From Plasmodium malariae (Eukaryota > Apicomplexa > Aconoidasida > Haemosporida > Plasmodiidae): 64,000 nucleotides of DNA. This document shows positions 11,301 through 24,000 of the stretch, one piece after another (the stretch's first letter is position 1; each line of letters opens with the position of its first letter). The stretch spans positions 1,017,001-1,081,000 of the forward strand of contig NC_041782.1 in NCBI RefSeq assembly GCF_900090045.1, given 5' to 3'. The notes beneath the pieces are model-generated. The model searched no databases. It saw only the letters and a program-made list of their open reading frames with translations, and was not told where the DNA came from. The translations under genes were made by a program, and so were the position numbers.

Positions 11301-13816
11301 TGTCTTTTTCTCCTCTATAAGTTTAATAACAAGCAAATTCAGCATTGCATTAACGAAAAAAACTGTCTTAATTTACCTTCTGATAAAAACATTATGTATC
11401 TCTTATTTTGTTTATGTATACATATGTACATGTGTTATATTTAGGTACACACTTATGCGAAATGTATATATATAATATATATCATATTAATCATGTTTGC
11501 ATACATTATAGCTGAACATTCGCAATATTGGGGTGTAGGGAAAAATTAAATAAATTAAACACATTATAAAAAAATTCTATATATTCTTCCAAAAAAAAAT
11601 ACTAAAAAGGCAAGGAAATATATAGTACTTGTTTATACATACATTATTAACAAAACAAATTATATTGTTTATTTTTTTCCTATTTATATGTAAAAAGCTG
11701 ACGTTCACATAATAAATTCTGTAATTTATATGCTAAATATATACATGCCGGCTTTATATCGACGTATGTGTACAAATATTTATATGCATGATATCTTTTA
11801 TACGTATTTATGTACATATGTAAGTATAAGCACATATATATATATATATTAGCATAAACAAAAGTATAAATATATGTAAATAAGTATGTATACATGTAAG
11901 GACATATATAAGTATACGTGTACATATAAATATATGTATATATAAGTATTACATGTATGAGCTCCTGCACAGATGTACGTGGATGCTCAAAAATGAATGA
12001 AGTAGTTTGCATAAAAGAAACAAAGGCGACAAGCTAACAATATACAAAATGTAAACAAGGAAATAACTTTTCTTCGTGTAAATAAATTTATTTATAGATA
12101 AGCGTATTCATAGCTTTATAACAAAAATTAAAAATAAAAGGGCTATATGTATTATTCTCAAGTGAGAATAATACATTTCAAAATGATACAAACGCATATA
12201 GATAAAACAACTTAATAACTTATTAATTTATAAATGCCTATTATTTCTGTTTACCTATTTACATAGTTGCTTTTAGTTGTTTCATATTTAAATAAGAATG
12301 CAATATGAAAAAAAAAAAAAAAAAAAAAAAAAGGAATAACAATAAGAAAATATACACTATTATATCATGGTACAAAAAGTGATAAATGCAGAAAGCTATT
12401 TATTGCCTCAAAATAATATATCATTATACACGTTTTTGATGCACCATTTTTTGTTATTTTAACATAAATGCACATATGCATAGATTTACCTAAATGTAAG
12501 AGATAATACGAGGATGATTTAAAAAAAAAGAAAAAGAAACGTATACATAAACATATCATAAACATGAACACACACACAACGTCATACACGTTAGAAGGGT
12601 TATTTACAAAAATGCAACTTTGTAATCCTACAATGTATATTATTACCATTTAAATAAAAAAATATAAAATATAAAAAATTGCTTATTCCGCTTTACGCTA
12701 AACATTCTTTACCTAAGTTAACAAGAACATATATATTATTGAACACATAATATTTTAAAAATATAATATATAGCACAATAAATAAAAAAGCATTTCGCCG
12801 CTTCGTATAATTTTTAAAAATTACTTCAGTGCATATACATATATATATATATATATATCATGCATTATCATGTTCCTTTTTATTACTTGTTTTATTTTTC
12901 TATATAAAATAAATACATTTATTTTGACCCAGTTTAATTATCTTTCTTTTTTTTTTTACTTAATATAATGCATTGCATTATAAATTTACATTAACAAGTC
13001 ATAAAAAAAAAGAAAATTTTGGTGAACTTCAAAAAAAACAAAACTGTACATGTATTACGCACATAATATATATAATACATGTATATATGTATTGTACGTA
13101 CGTATGTATGTGAAAGCACATATTTATTCGTTCATGCAGCTTTTTTCCATTTATTATATTTTAACGATGTCGTGACTTAGGATTATAGTTATTATTAAGT
13201 TGGTTTGTTAATAAAAAGTATAAGAGCTTTTTTTTTTTTTTTTTTTCATTTCTTCCATTTTTGTGTTCTATATTTCAGTGCCACTTATTTATGTTTATGT
13301 AAAATTTGTTATATATGTAATAAACTGAACTATATTTTTAAAACTTTTATAATGAATATATATGCTTATGAAAAACAGTATATAATAGCCATTTAAAATT
13401 TTACCCTTTTATAAGCGTATACATTTAAGCATATACGTATGAGTATATACATATATGAATATATATATAAATATGTAAACATATACGAGTACAAACATAG
13501 AAGTTCGTGAACATAATATTGTGTATATCTACAAATACGTAAACATATAAATACATGTATATATAAAAGCATGAACATCTAAGAAAACAGGCATATAAAT
13601 GCATAAATTTCCTTATGTATAAGCAATTAAACGTATAAAGGCCTATGATACACCCATGTTTACAACACTTTCGTGCGTGTACCATGACCAAAATTAGCAT
13701 AACAGTAAATATAGGGACGTATTTCCAAACTGTATAATTATTCCTTTTACATAATTTTTTTTTTTTTTTTTTCTTTTTTCCGTGTGGAAAAAGCAAACCA
13801 GAAGATTAACTATATA
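8387..13816. other. 5.4-kb gene-poor spacer between ADA2 and prohibitin 2
   Basis: Divergent intergenic region holding the 5' flanks of ADA2 (minus) and PHB2 (plus). It consists of (TA)n runs, poly(A)/poly(T) tracts (for example 10826-10848 and 12309-12332) and low-complexity sequence. Short ORFs at 11172-11444, 12365-12649 and 13425-13796 have random-looking composition and no recognisable domain, so I do not call them genes. A perfect 14-bp inverted repeat lies at 12147-12176. I see no tRNA or snRNA motif. Confidence 0.6.
12147..12176. repeat. Perfect 14-bp inverted repeat (hairpin)
   Basis: The arms atgtattattctca and tgagaataatacat are exact reverse complements separated by only 2 nt. 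It stands out because it is not a simple (TA)n palindrome. No gene lies within 1.6 kb. It could be a hairpin in a non-coding transcript or a palindromic protein-binding site; no function is established. Confidence 0.7.
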
Positions 13817-14668
13817 ATGAATAACTCACAAAATTTTGATATACATAATTTAAGAAAAATAGGAAGAATAGGAATAAGTATTGGAGCAATACTTGGAGTA
13901 ACTTCATTTAGTAGTTGGTTATTTAACAACAGTTTATATAATGTAGAAGCAGGTAAAAGAGCGATAAAATATAATAGATTATTTGGACTATCAAATAAAA
14001 TATATGGTGAAGGTACCCACTTTTTAATTCCATATTTTGAAAGATCGATAATTTATGATGTTAGAACTAAACCAAGGGTGTTAATGTCCTTAACAGGGTC
14101 GAGAGATTTGCAGATGGTTAATATAACGTGTCGTGTATTATCTAGACCTAATGAAGATAAATTAGTGGAAATCTATAGAACATTAGGAAAAGAATATGAT
14201 GAAAAAGTATTACCTTCTATTATTAATGAAGTTTTAAAAAGTGTGGTAGCACAGTACAATGCTTCTCAATTAATTACTCAAAGAGAAGTAGTAAGTAAAT
14301 CTGTGAGAGAACAATTAGTTCAAAGGGCTAAGGATTTTAATATTCTACTGGATGATGCATCCATAACACACTTGAGTTTTAGTAATGAGTATGAAAAAGC
14401 TGTAGAAGCTAAACAGGTAGCCCAACAAGAAGCTGAAAGAAGTAAATATGTTGTTTTAAAAGCGGAACAAGAAAAAAAATCAACAATTATTAAAGCGCAA
14501 GGAGAAGCTGAAGTAGCGAAACTCATAGGGTTAGCTGTTAAGGATAACCCTGCTTTTATGGAATTAAAAAAAATTGAATTGTCGAAAGAAGTTTCGAATA
14601 TCATTTCTAAATGTCAAAATAAAGTTATGCTTTCTGCAGATTCACTACTGATAAATTTTGTCAAGTGA
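13817..14668 (+). CDS. PHB2: Prohibitin 2 (mitochondrial inner-membrane scaffold)
   Basis: Encodes 283 aa from the ATG at 13817. An in-frame GTG 33 nt upstream is not a credible eukaryotic start. Prohibitins form ring complexes with PHB1 in the mitochondrial inner membrane and support protein quality control and cristae. Seen: an N-terminal hydrophobic anchor (about residues 17-38, GISIGAILGVTSFSSWLF), the SPFH/PHB domain, the hallmark GSRDLQMVNITCRVLSRP, then VLPSIINEVLKSVVAQYNASQLITQR, and the C-terminal coiled-coil EAKQVAQQEAERS with KAQGEAEVAKLIG. The match to PHB2 is clearer than to PHB1. Length fits the family. No intron. A poly(T) stretch precedes the start. Confidence 0.95.
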   Translation: MNNSQNFDIHNLRKIGRIGISIGAILGVTSFSSWLFNNSLYNVEAGKRAIKYNRLFGLSNKIYGEGTHFLIPYFERSIIYDVRTKPRVLMSLTGSRDLQMVNITCRVLSRPNEDKLVEIYRTLGKEYDEKVLPSIINEVLKSVVAQYNASQLITQREVVSKSVREQLVQRAKDFNILLDDASITHLSFSNEYEKAVEAKQVAQQEAERSKYVVLKAEQEKKSTIIKAQGEAEVAKLIGLAVKDNPAFMELKKIELSKEVSNIISKCQNKVMLSADSLLINFVK

Positions 14669-14715
14669 ATTCACAGGGGGGGGGGAAAAAATACATACAC
14701 CTACGTGCGTATAAG

Positions 14716-14771
<56 letters not shown>

Positions 14772-15475
14772 TTTATCTTTCATTCAGTGTGTATCCATAT
14801 ACACATGCGTGCATACATGCACACATACACACATGCACATATACATACATAAACATCTATACACACATGTACACATCTGCTCCCAGTTAGGAACATTCTT
14901 CCCTTAATTATATTTAAGCATTAATTTTTGTTCATTCATATATTTAAGGAGTAACTTTTTCTGCTTATATATGCCATTTCAAAAATGCAGGTATTATCAT
15001 CTTTCAGTTTATATAACAACTATCATTTTAATGTGGTACTATATTATGCACTTGTACTTAAATTTTGCTATTCCATTCGTCTTTTGATAAATTTTGTTTT
15101 AATTACTAAGCACAATGAAATATACCTACTAATTTTTAATTTGTAGTTTTTCAACTAACTTTTTTTTAAAATATTTTTTTAAGTTAACTTTTTGTGCTGT
15201 GCAGATTCCCAATTTTTTTTTCATTTTTTTACAACCATTTCCCTGAACTATTCCTTTTCTTCCTCACAAAATATCAACTGTATATTCATCTCGTCCTATT
15301 CATTTGAAGTGTATATATAAGAAAAGAAAAAATACGTAAAAATAGATCAATCAGTCAATATGTATATATAGAATTCAGTATGCTATTATTATAATGCCTT
15401 ATTGAAATGTGAATTTTTTTCGGATATACATAAGAGTGTACCATATTGAACTTTTGTAATGAATTTAAGTAGAGG
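14669..15475. other. Convergent intergenic spacer
   Basis: The 3' ends of PHB2 (plus) and the EF-hand-like gene (minus) face each other here. It holds a G run at 14677-14685, a (TA)n block at about 14718-14768 and a (CA)-rich stretch at about 14800-14875. The two short ORFs are simple-sequence artefacts. Shared 3' UTR or terminator sequence is likely, but no discrete signal can be defined. Confidence 0.6.
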
Positions 15476-18400
15476 TTAGAACAAGCTAAACTGAATATTG
15501 CAAAGATGTAGTTCTATTTTTCCACTTTTACTGTGTTCCACTAGTATGAATACTACACTTTTAAAATGTCCTATTTTGTAATGTACATACGATATAACAT
15601 TTTCTTCAATGCAAGGGGAATATCTCTAATACATGTGTAGTATATCTTCCGTGTGTGTATATTTATATATATGCACAATTTTTTTTTTTTTTTTTTTTTT
15701 TTTCTTCTTACATCAAGTTCCGTTAAGCTATCAGGGTAGTTCAGAAAGTAGCTATAATATTCGCATGACCTGAAAAAAAAAAATTTTGTTTTTACATATG
15801 GCTAGTTAGTTACCTTGTCATTTTTTTTTTTTTTTTTTTTTTTTTTGGATTAAAAAGGGCTCATCATTTTTTAGTTATTATGATGTTAGTGTGAACAAGA
15901 GATAAATTTTCATTTTAAGTCTTAAAAAAGCCCTTTTAGTTATTATATATAAGAATATATACTTCATTATGACGTAAGATCGTGTGTTATTATAATGTAA
16001 GACGGATTAGTATTATCGTTTAAAGTGTTTTTATGCATTAGGGTAAATGGAAGAATAGTTATACTCCAAGTGCTTACCTTATTTGATACGTTTTGGAACA
16101 CCATTTATGTATATGAGAGGCATAATGAATTTTCTGGTTTTTGTAGAACTCAAAACTGCTATTATTTAGTGGCTCTTTTAGAATTTTTTTTTTTTTTGAT
16201 TCAGTATCTATCTCCGCCACAAAACCTTGTAACTCATTTTTACTTAATTTGCATATTTCTTTTATGTCAATAATTTTCTTTTTCTGATTTGACTCCAGCA
16301 GGGTTTCAATGAAATCGATTATTTTTAAGTGTTCTACATGGGGGAAAGGAAAATATACACATATATGTATTTATATATATATATATATATGCAGATTCAC
16401 ATTAACTTACTGCAATCTAAAAAATGCCGTTATAGAGAATTTCATTTTTTTTTTTTTTCCATGTACCTTCATTTTTTTCATCTAACACCTTGAACAACTT
16501 TGTTAATGTACGTTCGACTAATTCTAAGGCAGGTATGTTCGTCTACAAAAAGGGTAAAGGTGATAGAGACGAAAATATTCAAGCAAAATTATGTTCTGAG
16601 AATGGCTACTTTTCATATTTGCCTTATCGTTAATTTATCTATATGGTATCAACCGCGCTTAACGTACTCTCATTTTTTGCTTGGTTTTTCTTTTTCCTTT
16701 TTACACCTTTTCATTCTTTTTATTAGTCTTTTTCCTTTTAGAGGGACCATTCGATTCTTCTTTTTGAAACTCCTCTTTCTTTTCTTTTTCGTCTGTTATT
16801 ATATTGTATATCATCTGCATATTTTCCAATTTTATACTATTAATAATAATAGTGATGGAAACCTTTAGAAATAGAACTACATCTAGCTCTAAATTTTCAT
16901 CGAAATTTAAGGAGGACAGGATTATATGAATAGTGTTTTTATTTAGGTATAATTTATCACAAGAATCTAAAACACTCTTGCAATCAAATATATGCATCTT
17001 CTTTTTATTTTTTAAACCCTTCTTTATTAATTCTTCGCACAAATACTTTTGCAGCAATTTCTTGTCCCTTTCAAATATACTGTTTTTTATGGCTTCAAAT
17101 CTATGGAATGTACATGAACGTGAACATGTGAAGGCTGCACGGGGGCGTTGTGTTATGTATAATGAACCACCCGCAATGACGAGTGCAGAATGACGAATGA
17201 TAATTAGCGAATGACAAAAAAGAAAACTTTTTAAAAAAATATGCTTATAATGGATGCAAATCCTTCATTTTTTTCTTTTTTTAATATGCTGTTTTTTCAA
17301 GGTGTGCAGTGCAGTACGAATCATTTTACCTTAATCTTAGGATAGTTTCTTTAATGTTCTTATAATACACATAGTTATCATCGTTGTAATGAAAAATATG
17401 GAGTAATATTTTATATTCTTGTCTTGATAAAATGTGATCATTTTGTTCAAGTATTTTTTTCAAATTCGTTCGGTGAATATACCCACTATCAGATAGATCA
17501 AATTTTTTGAACTGTTGAAAAAAAATATCATACATAAAATTTAATTCATTTTCATAACAAACATACATTAATTGCTTATACAAAAGTAAATTGTCTAAAC
17601 TCATAATGCTAAATTGTTCTCTGTTTTTTTTTAATTCATATAAATATCTTGGTAAGCTATTTATATAATTGTTGTAATATATACATCCATTTTCTTCTTC
17701 ATCAGCATAAGATATATATAGTAAGAAATCATAATAATTATCAGTAAAAATAAATTTATAATATTCATTGTCTTTGTTAAAAAGGAAATATTCAGAATTA
17801 AGCGGTACCTTATATGACTCTTCAAAAAATATATTATAGTCATTAAAATTATTATTTTTATATATACTAATATCTTTAATAAGATCCACCTCTTTATTAC
17901 TAACATTAAATAAATTAGATAAATACTTTTTATCATCTTTTCTATTTATTTTCTTATTTTTTGTTTTATTTTTTTGAACACTATTTTGTAAATATAATTC
18001 TTTTTCATTAGTACTGTCATCTGTGTTTGTCCCTGTGCTTGTGCTTGATACCTCATCTTGTTCACAAAAAAAATACCTGTAAGAAGAGTTTGCAAAATCG
18101 ATGTCTTCTTTTTCTTCATCTTGTCTCATCTGTTCTAAATAACGACGGCTAATACACATTTTGTGGTTCACCATTTTTAGTATTTCGACGTAGTAGTTAT
18201 GTTTTAGTTTACCTTAAAAAAAAAAAAAATCATACGAATTAAACAAAGCTGTAATGTGTCTAGCTGTAAAGGCTCTTTTGGAAGGGACATCATATATATA
18301 TAGGGGAAAAAGGAGGAAAAAAAAACATCACGAAAATATATTCTATTCTTTCCGCTTTCTTTTTTTTTCTTATTTCTCATATTTTTAATATTTGTCATAT

Positions 18401-19834
18401 TTTTAATATTTCTCATATTTTTAATATTTCTCTTATTTTTCGTATTTTTTTTTTTTTTCTTATTTTTCCATTTTGTATTGGTGTGTACCCTTTTTGTTAA
18501 TGTCCACGTCTGTGAAGTAGTAGTAGAGGTTACTTTTCAAAAAAGACAACACTTCATTTAATTTGTCATTTTCTTCATTTTTTGTAATTCTTATTTCCGA
18601 TTCGTTATCATTGCTATCTGGAGTATTGAAATCTGCTTGAGAATTAGTATGGTCTAACTCGTATATATCTTCATAAAATGATTTTTTGTGTATCACATTT
18701 TCCGTTTTCAAACATTTTTTCTTTCTTTCTTTTAATAATTTTTCGTTCTCGTCCTTTTTTCGGCCTTCTTCTCTTTCTTCTTTAATTTGGCTTAAAATTA
18801 TTTCAATGTTACTTTCACTAGCGGGTTTAATAAACCTAGTTCTCATGTACCTGAAAAGGGGTAATAATAGCAAAAAAAAAAAAAAAAAAAAAAAAAAATA
18901 ATAAAAAATATAATAATAGCTCCTACTATATTTTTCCACGATTATTAGCAAAAATATATTTTAATTACTCTGATGTTAAATCTATGTTTCCTCTCAATTT
19001 TTGTTTGTCCTTTATCAGTCTAACATTAAAATGAAGGAAGAAAGGGAATGCACATTAGATGTAGTAAGCCATGGCATGAATTATCATTGGATTTTTTAAA
19101 ATAATATTTTTGTATATAGTATAATATGTTATATTGTATTATATTGTACCATATAATATTGTATTGTATTTCTTTTATTTTCTTTTTTGCTATTACATAT
19201 CATCTGTCGTTTTATGATATTATATTACTTATCAATCCAGGCTTCGTAGTTTAGATTCATATCTAACGTTCTTGTCAAATTTTCATTTTCAAATTTAAAA
19301 GTTACAAAATATTTTTCATTAATTTTAGGAAGTGTACTAAAGTCTTTTAAGTCTATTAAATTAACTTCTGTTATGGTGAAAAATGCACTTATCGTACACT
19401 TCGATATAGACTCATTTTCATTTTGGTAAAAAAATATGACGTTATAACTGCATGTATTATAGGGAGGAAAGGAAAAAAAAAAAAAAAATAAAAGAAATTT
19501 CAAATCTTTTTTTTTTTTTTTTTTTTTTTGTTCTTTTTTTTATTTCCTTTATGTGTTACATAAGATTTAGAAATTGCATAATATGTGGCTCTTACTAGTT
19601 TTCTTGTTTTTCGTCATCTTTTCCCTTGATGTATATTTTGTATGCATATCTGAGTTGTATTGAACACATATTTATGTATATATGCATATGTGTATGCATG
19701 TATTTATGTATATGTGTATGCACGCGTGTTTATACATCCATATAATAACACATTTTTTTTTCACCTCCAAATTGTGATTACCTGTTTGTCCATGTCTTTA
19801 TTATACTTATTAATAATTCAATTTTTTGGTCCAT
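15476..19834 (-). CDS. Ten-exon EF-hand-like protein, unknown function
   Basis: Assembled by joining GT-AG exons in phase: 19834-19782, 19649-19596, 19447-19229, 18850-18489, 18212-17330, 17100-16707, 16542-16467, 16333-16078, 15769-15712, 15625-15476. They total 2505 nt, 834 aa plus stop, with every junction phase-compatible. The start is MDQKIELLISIIK and the end CNIQFSLF. Degenerate EF-hand loops are visible: DINKKGKLKHNY (about 220-245, created across the exon 4/5 junction), DLSDSGYIHRTN (about 465-490), and a poorer third unit just after it. The remainder is helical and K/E/N-rich with no signal peptide or membrane segment. The EF-hand spacing faintly recalls axonemal calcium-binding proteins, which is inference only. 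The many small exons explain why the ORFs at 16701-17057, 17326-18174, 18460-18951 and 19225-19503 appear separate. Confidence 0.85.
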
Positions 19835-21005
19835 CTCTGATCTTTTTTTTTATGCAATATATTTCAAAATATAAAATTTTATAGAGTGCCAACAGAGATA
19901 GTGTAAATACTGGTATTATTAAATGTATTATTATTCGTATTATTATTATTTTTTTTTTTTATAATAAATTTAATTGTGCCGGTTTATCGTATTATTTTGA
20001 AAAAGCTACTAAACAATTAATATTTTGTACGTAATTATTTTTCGCCTTATCAGCTACTCTTTGCCTCTACATTACGTGCACATATATATATATATATATA
20101 TATAATACTTATTAACAATTTTTTCCTTTTTGCAAGGTATTAATGTTTAGCTATATACACATTATATGATTAGCTGAACTTATACGATAACATATTTAAA
20201 CAGAAGAGAAAAAAAAAAATGAAAGGTATCTACATATAGTATTATACATTACGTATGTAAATTCTTATTATAAAGTATCGGTACGACAAAAACAAAAAAA
20301 GTCGGAAAGGTAATCCATGAATGGTAGTCCACTTACAGTCATTAACATGCGAATGAAAATACCTCATTAGAAGCTTCAAAATTATTATCTTTTATTTTGA
20401 AGGGGAAAGAACATATATGGAAAAAGAGATAGCGAAATATACAAGCTTATTTACAAACAATTTGACAAAATTTCTCCTAGTTTGAAGACAGGGAAAAAAA
20501 AAAAAAAAAAATTGTAAAATAAAATAAAAATTAGGTATGACTAGGGTAAAAATAAGATAAGACTAAAATATGATTATCACAAAATAAGCTAAAATTATCA
20601 AGAAATAAGATGAAATCACGCTAAAACTAAAAACCCGAAAAAACACTACATAAGCAACAAAAATTTAAAACTTAAAAAAAAATATATTACGCGATAAACA
20701 CACACAGAAAAAAAAAAAAAAAAAAGAAAAAGAAACATTCCTAATTCTGTTAATCATAATTTTAAGTAATATAAAAAAGAGTCATTAATTTGCGTTGTAA
20801 AGTATCATATCATATTCCAGTTTGCCCTTAAAGGAGCTACGTATGCATATATATATATACATGTATGTAGCGAAAAACGTCATCCACACACAACAGCTAC
20901 TTCATACTTTTTTTTTTTTTTTTTTACTCTCAAATTTGAATTCTCATTAAAATTCCAATTCGAAGTCTAATGCCTTTTATATATGAGTGTGTAGACATTT
21001 TGGTC
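19835..21005. other. Intergenic spacer
   Basis: Holds the 5' flank of the ten-exon EF-hand-like gene and the 3' flank of the large downstream gene (both minus strand). It contains (TA)n at about 20083-20104 and A tracts near 20493-20511 and 20707-20725. No ORF of substance or RNA gene is seen. Confidence 0.6.
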
Positions 21006-24000
21006 TTACTTTATGTGTGAATAGAAGGTATTATTAAATTGCATAGAATTAACAAAGTTTTTGTAATTTTTATTTTCAAGGCTGTTTTTTAAAGATTGTT
21101 CAATTACCTTTTTATCATAGTCATTAAATTTCAACCAATCAGAGCATATATCAATACCCTGAACATAGTTCTTGCCTAATTTCACCCCAGGTATTTTCAT
21201 AATCTGCTCTACGGATAAATTATTTTCATCAACAGACGACATATTCTTGATATAATCAGAGGTAGCATCCTTTCGCAAAGGTATTGAAGTGTTAGACGCA
21301 TTTGCAACATTTGAAGTATCTGAAGACATAAGTAGGTTTCCCTCCTTTTTGTATAAGGACCTTGTGTCTTTCCTGGAATTTTTCTCATTTGAGTAGTTCA
21401 ATGGTTTCATACTGTTTTGACTTACAGTTTGGTACACATTTTTCCCTCCATTTTGGTACACATTTTTGTCTACATTTTGGTAAGCCGATCTCGTGATTCC
21501 ATTTTCATGTAAGGAAGCGCTTTTCAAAACACAGCTAGTACCCACCTTATCTGGTGTGATGTTATAGTTGAAGGTACTTGTTGGAATGTTTTTCGTGTGT
21601 AAAGATGTTAACTTATTTTTAAAAAGGGGGTAATCATTTGAATAAGTGAAAGCAGGTCTATTCATGAATGCATTATTGTTCATATGTACAGTTCTATTTT
21701 CCTTCTCAACTTGCTTTGTTTCGATAGAAGTGTTTAAACAATTTCTTTTGTCAATATTATATTGTTCTATGTTATTACTTCTAATACTGTTACTCATATA
21801 GATGTTGTTGTTTCCTCTATTGTTGTTCAATGGATCATCCTTTTCTGCAGTTATAAAAAGCTTCTTATTTTCACTCGAATAAGACATTTGCTTTGAATTC
21901 ATATCATGCATATACCATTCCTCTTCTTTTGTTTTTATATTTGCTATTTTGTTCTTATTATCAAAAAATCTTGTAACTGATAAAGGATTATGTAAGGTAC
22001 TATTTCTTTTTTGAAAAGGGAAAAAAAATTCACCATTACATTTATTATACTTTACAAAATGTGAATTCGTCTTTTTCATGTTTACCATGCCTTGACAACT
22101 TCTGTTTACCATTACTGTGTCGTAATTTTTCCTATAATTAGTATCCAAATTCTCGACATTCATATTATATGCATGCAACGTACTGTTGTTGTTGTTATAG
22201 TTATCATCATTATTATTATCATCATTATTATTATCATCATTATTATTATCATCATTATTATTATCATTATTATTATTATCATCATTATTAATATCATCAT
22301 TATTAATATCATCATTATTAATATCATTATTTATTATCAGGTTACGAGACATTTCGTTGTAATTTTTCGTGAAATTTTCATTGTTGCTATTCATTATTTT
22401 ATTTACATTTTTCATAGCATCCATGTGACTACTTAAAACTTGCACATTGCTATTTCGGTGATTAGTTATATTGTCTCCATTTTTCATATCTTGTACTCTT
22501 TTATTTGTAACACTTCTTATTGCACTTTTCCCACTATATATTCTTTTAATTCTATTTATATTATCTGAATTTTTTATACTACAAAGATAGTTACTCACTT
22601 TAGTTAATTTGCTTTCATTTCTGTCTCCCATATAATTTTCTGCATTTTTGTTACTTGATAATTTGATGTAATTCTTTTTATTTGCATTTTTCCCATACGA
22701 ATCACTAGCTCCTTTTATTTTATTTCCATTGACTTTATTAAAATGATCTGTTTCTTCACTCTCCTCGTAATCATTTGTATTTTCGCTTTGCTCCCCTTCA
22801 GCTACGCTATAATTGGCAGAAGTGCACTTATTTTGAAAAATGTTCAACTGCCCCATAAAATGCATAAGGTTACTACCTTTTTTTTCGTTACTAATATGAT
22901 TTTTGCGTTTGTTTTTGACCTTGCCAACTCCATTACAATTGTCACTGTTATTCTTTTCGTTGCTTCTTCCAGTACCTGAGATATTACTTTCTCCCTTACA
23001 GCTGCCTATATTTTTCTCTTTTTCATTAGTAGTATCATTTGATAGGGAGACTCCTTCATTATCCACACTAGATCTAACAGATTTGCTATTCAATAGCGTG
23101 AAATTTCTTATTTTGCTAGTAACTATTTCAGTGAAACGGTTGTACACAGATTTTGTTACTCTTACTTTTGTATTTCCCTCATTCCCCTTCATATTTTCCT
23201 CGTTCCCATGAGTGTTCTTATTTCCTTTTGATAAATTTACATAATTTTTGGTCAATTTTGTAAAGTTGCTTTCAAACGTACTAGATTTAGAATTCAAACC
23301 GTTGCTAACTCCACCTTCATTTGCCATTTTTAGTAAGTTCACATTATTTGTAGGGTTAGAATACCTATTAGTAAATTTAGATCCTTTTGAATGCAAAAAT
23401 ATGGTATTTTTATCATTTGAATTATTGAGATTTCTCTTAAAACCGGTATACACATTAGCATTTACCATCCTATTGTAACAACTGCTGTATCGCTTGTCAT
23501 CAAAAGGAGTTTGTTTTCTAATATGACTTAAATTTGATATGCTTTTCATCTTACTCTTCTCATTACTCATTTTTCTCCTATTGGTTGTGCCCATATTGCT
23601 TTTGCTATCATTTACGTCGTTTTTTTTTTTTTTTTTTTCACAAAAATCGTTTCCATAGTTTTTGTTAGAAGTGGCACCGTTAGACATGTTTATTTCGTTT
23701 TTTTCGTTTATTTGTTTTATTTGTTTTTTTTTGTTTTTTTCGCTATTTTCGCTATTTTCGCTATTTTCACTGTTTTCTCTATTTTCGTTATTTTCTCTAT
23801 TTTCGTTATTTTCTCTATTTTCGCTATTTTCTCTATTTTCGCTATTTTCTCTATTTTCGTTTTTTTCTTGCATACTGGTTTTCAATTTTCCTACCAAATT
23901 TGCATCACCGCGATTTTCCAGCTGTCGTGCATTTGGATCTACCATTTTATTTTTTATGTCTTCCCTTAACATTTCGTCGGTACATTGATTTAAATTTTTT

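Noticed and set aside
11172..11444. 90-aa plus-strand ORF in the 8.4-13.8 kb spacer
   Set aside because: Composition matches random A+T-rich DNA, with no motif and no flanking exon evidence.
13784..13816. Upstream GTG start for prohibitin 2
   Set aside because: GTG is not a normal nuclear start in Plasmodium, and the ATG at 13817 gives the family's expected N-terminus.
8387..13816. Centromere candidate
   Set aside because: The A+T-rich spacer is interrupted by mixed sequence and lacks a uniform, extremely A+T-rich core. From memory the P. falciparum chromosome 10 centromere is not in this gene neighbourhood.
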